Below are positions 25,707 to 25,812 of a DNA stretch of 25,812 nt, piece after piece (position 1 is the stretch's first letter; the number at the start of each line of letters is the position of its first letter). Source of the DNA: a virus. The DNA lies in IMG/VR virus record IMGVR_UViG_3300027752_000095, positions 1 to 25,812 of that record; one strand, 5' to 3'. The notes under the pieces were generated by a model. It was not told the DNA's origin, searched no databases, and saw nothing but the letters and a program-made list of their open reading frames with translations. The translations under genes were made by a program, and so were the position numbers.

Positions 25707-25812
25707 TGACTACAGCAACAGGACAAGATGCAGTTGTACTAGACAAGCCAGACCAGATAGAAGCTTACAGGTTGGCAGTGGTGAAGCAAGGCATCAAAGC
25801 TTTACTAAGAGG
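25706..25812 (+). CDS. Partial hypothetical protein at the right edge
   Basis: An ATG at 25706 opens a frame that is still open at the window end (35 residues visible): MTTATGQDAVVLDKPDQIEA and YRLAVVKQGIKALLR. The segment KPDQIEAYRL...KxGLK is common in small early proteins of cyanophages and pelagiphages, with no assigned function known to me. The start overlaps the stop of the zinc-finger gene (TAATG), and AGGA precedes it. Only the N-terminus can be judged. Confidence 0.65.
   Translation, partial: MTTATGQDAVVLDKPDQIEAYRLAVVKQGIKALLR

Noticed and set aside
1-25812. tRNA genes, CRISPR arrays, integrase, insertion sequences
   Set aside because: None could be recognised by eye; no cloverleaf-like gene, no spaced repeat array, no transposase or integrase motif.

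Overview
The window reads as part of the genome of an uncultured tailed phage (Caudoviricetes), most likely marine. The grounds are the virion gene order, the many small lysine-rich proteins of types I know from marine viral contigs (DUF6321-like, DUF5872-like, 'MPAKSKKQ' and 'PSAYASGA' proteins), a GroES-like protein in the head cluster, and several 2OG-Fe(II) oxygenases. The P22-like connector proteins suggest a short-tailed (podovirus-like) particle; that is inference. The host cannot be read directly. It is a Gram-negative bacterium if the lipoprotein call is right, and a PQQ producer if the pqqA call is right.

Layout. Almost everything from about 24.6 kb down to 1 runs on the minus strand, so the late operon is read right to left. 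A good sigma70-type promoter (TTGCCA-N17-TATACT) starts it at about 24.05 kb. In order of transcription come: small terminase, a small lipoprotein, large terminase, portal, an 83-aa protein, a GroES-like protein, scaffold, two head-associated proteins and the major capsid protein, ending at a strong terminator (about 15.17 kb). A short bracketed unit follows, with a membrane protein and a 23-codon gene that matches PqqA, the peptide precursor of pyrroloquinoline quinone, closed by a C(UUCG)G terminator (about 14.6 kb). Next are structural genes (14.5-13.4 kb), a dense block of very basic small proteins and a holin-like protein (13.4-9.5 kb), connector/adaptor and zinc-ribbon proteins, a repetitive surface protein and a tail fibre (10.9-5.2 kb). 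An AT-rich accessory operon (4.9-1.6 kb) holds a SAM methyltransferase, three 2OG-Fe(II) oxygenases and an unknown protein. A holin/endolysin pair and the start of a large tail protein end the window.

At the right edge an HNH endonuclease lies upstream of the terminase operon. A G-rich non-coding region of about 340 bases follows, with a DnaA-box match, palindromes, a G-quadruplex motif and an 11-bp-period repeat. It separates the late operon from rightward small genes (24.98 kb to the end) that probably belong to the early or replication side. Two of those small genes carry nearly identical 44-bp stop-leader-start repeats.

The most interesting items are: (1) phage pqqA; (2) the methyltransferase whose only sensible start is an ATA codon behind a perfect AGGAGG; (3) the oxygenase-methyltransferase operon; (4) the shared GGxVK / DGxAxRGxTRAK modules in adjacent basic proteins; (5) genes bounded by short repeats that make clean cassettes (the lipoprotein between the terminase genes and the small gene between the leader repeats); (6) the G-rich control region.
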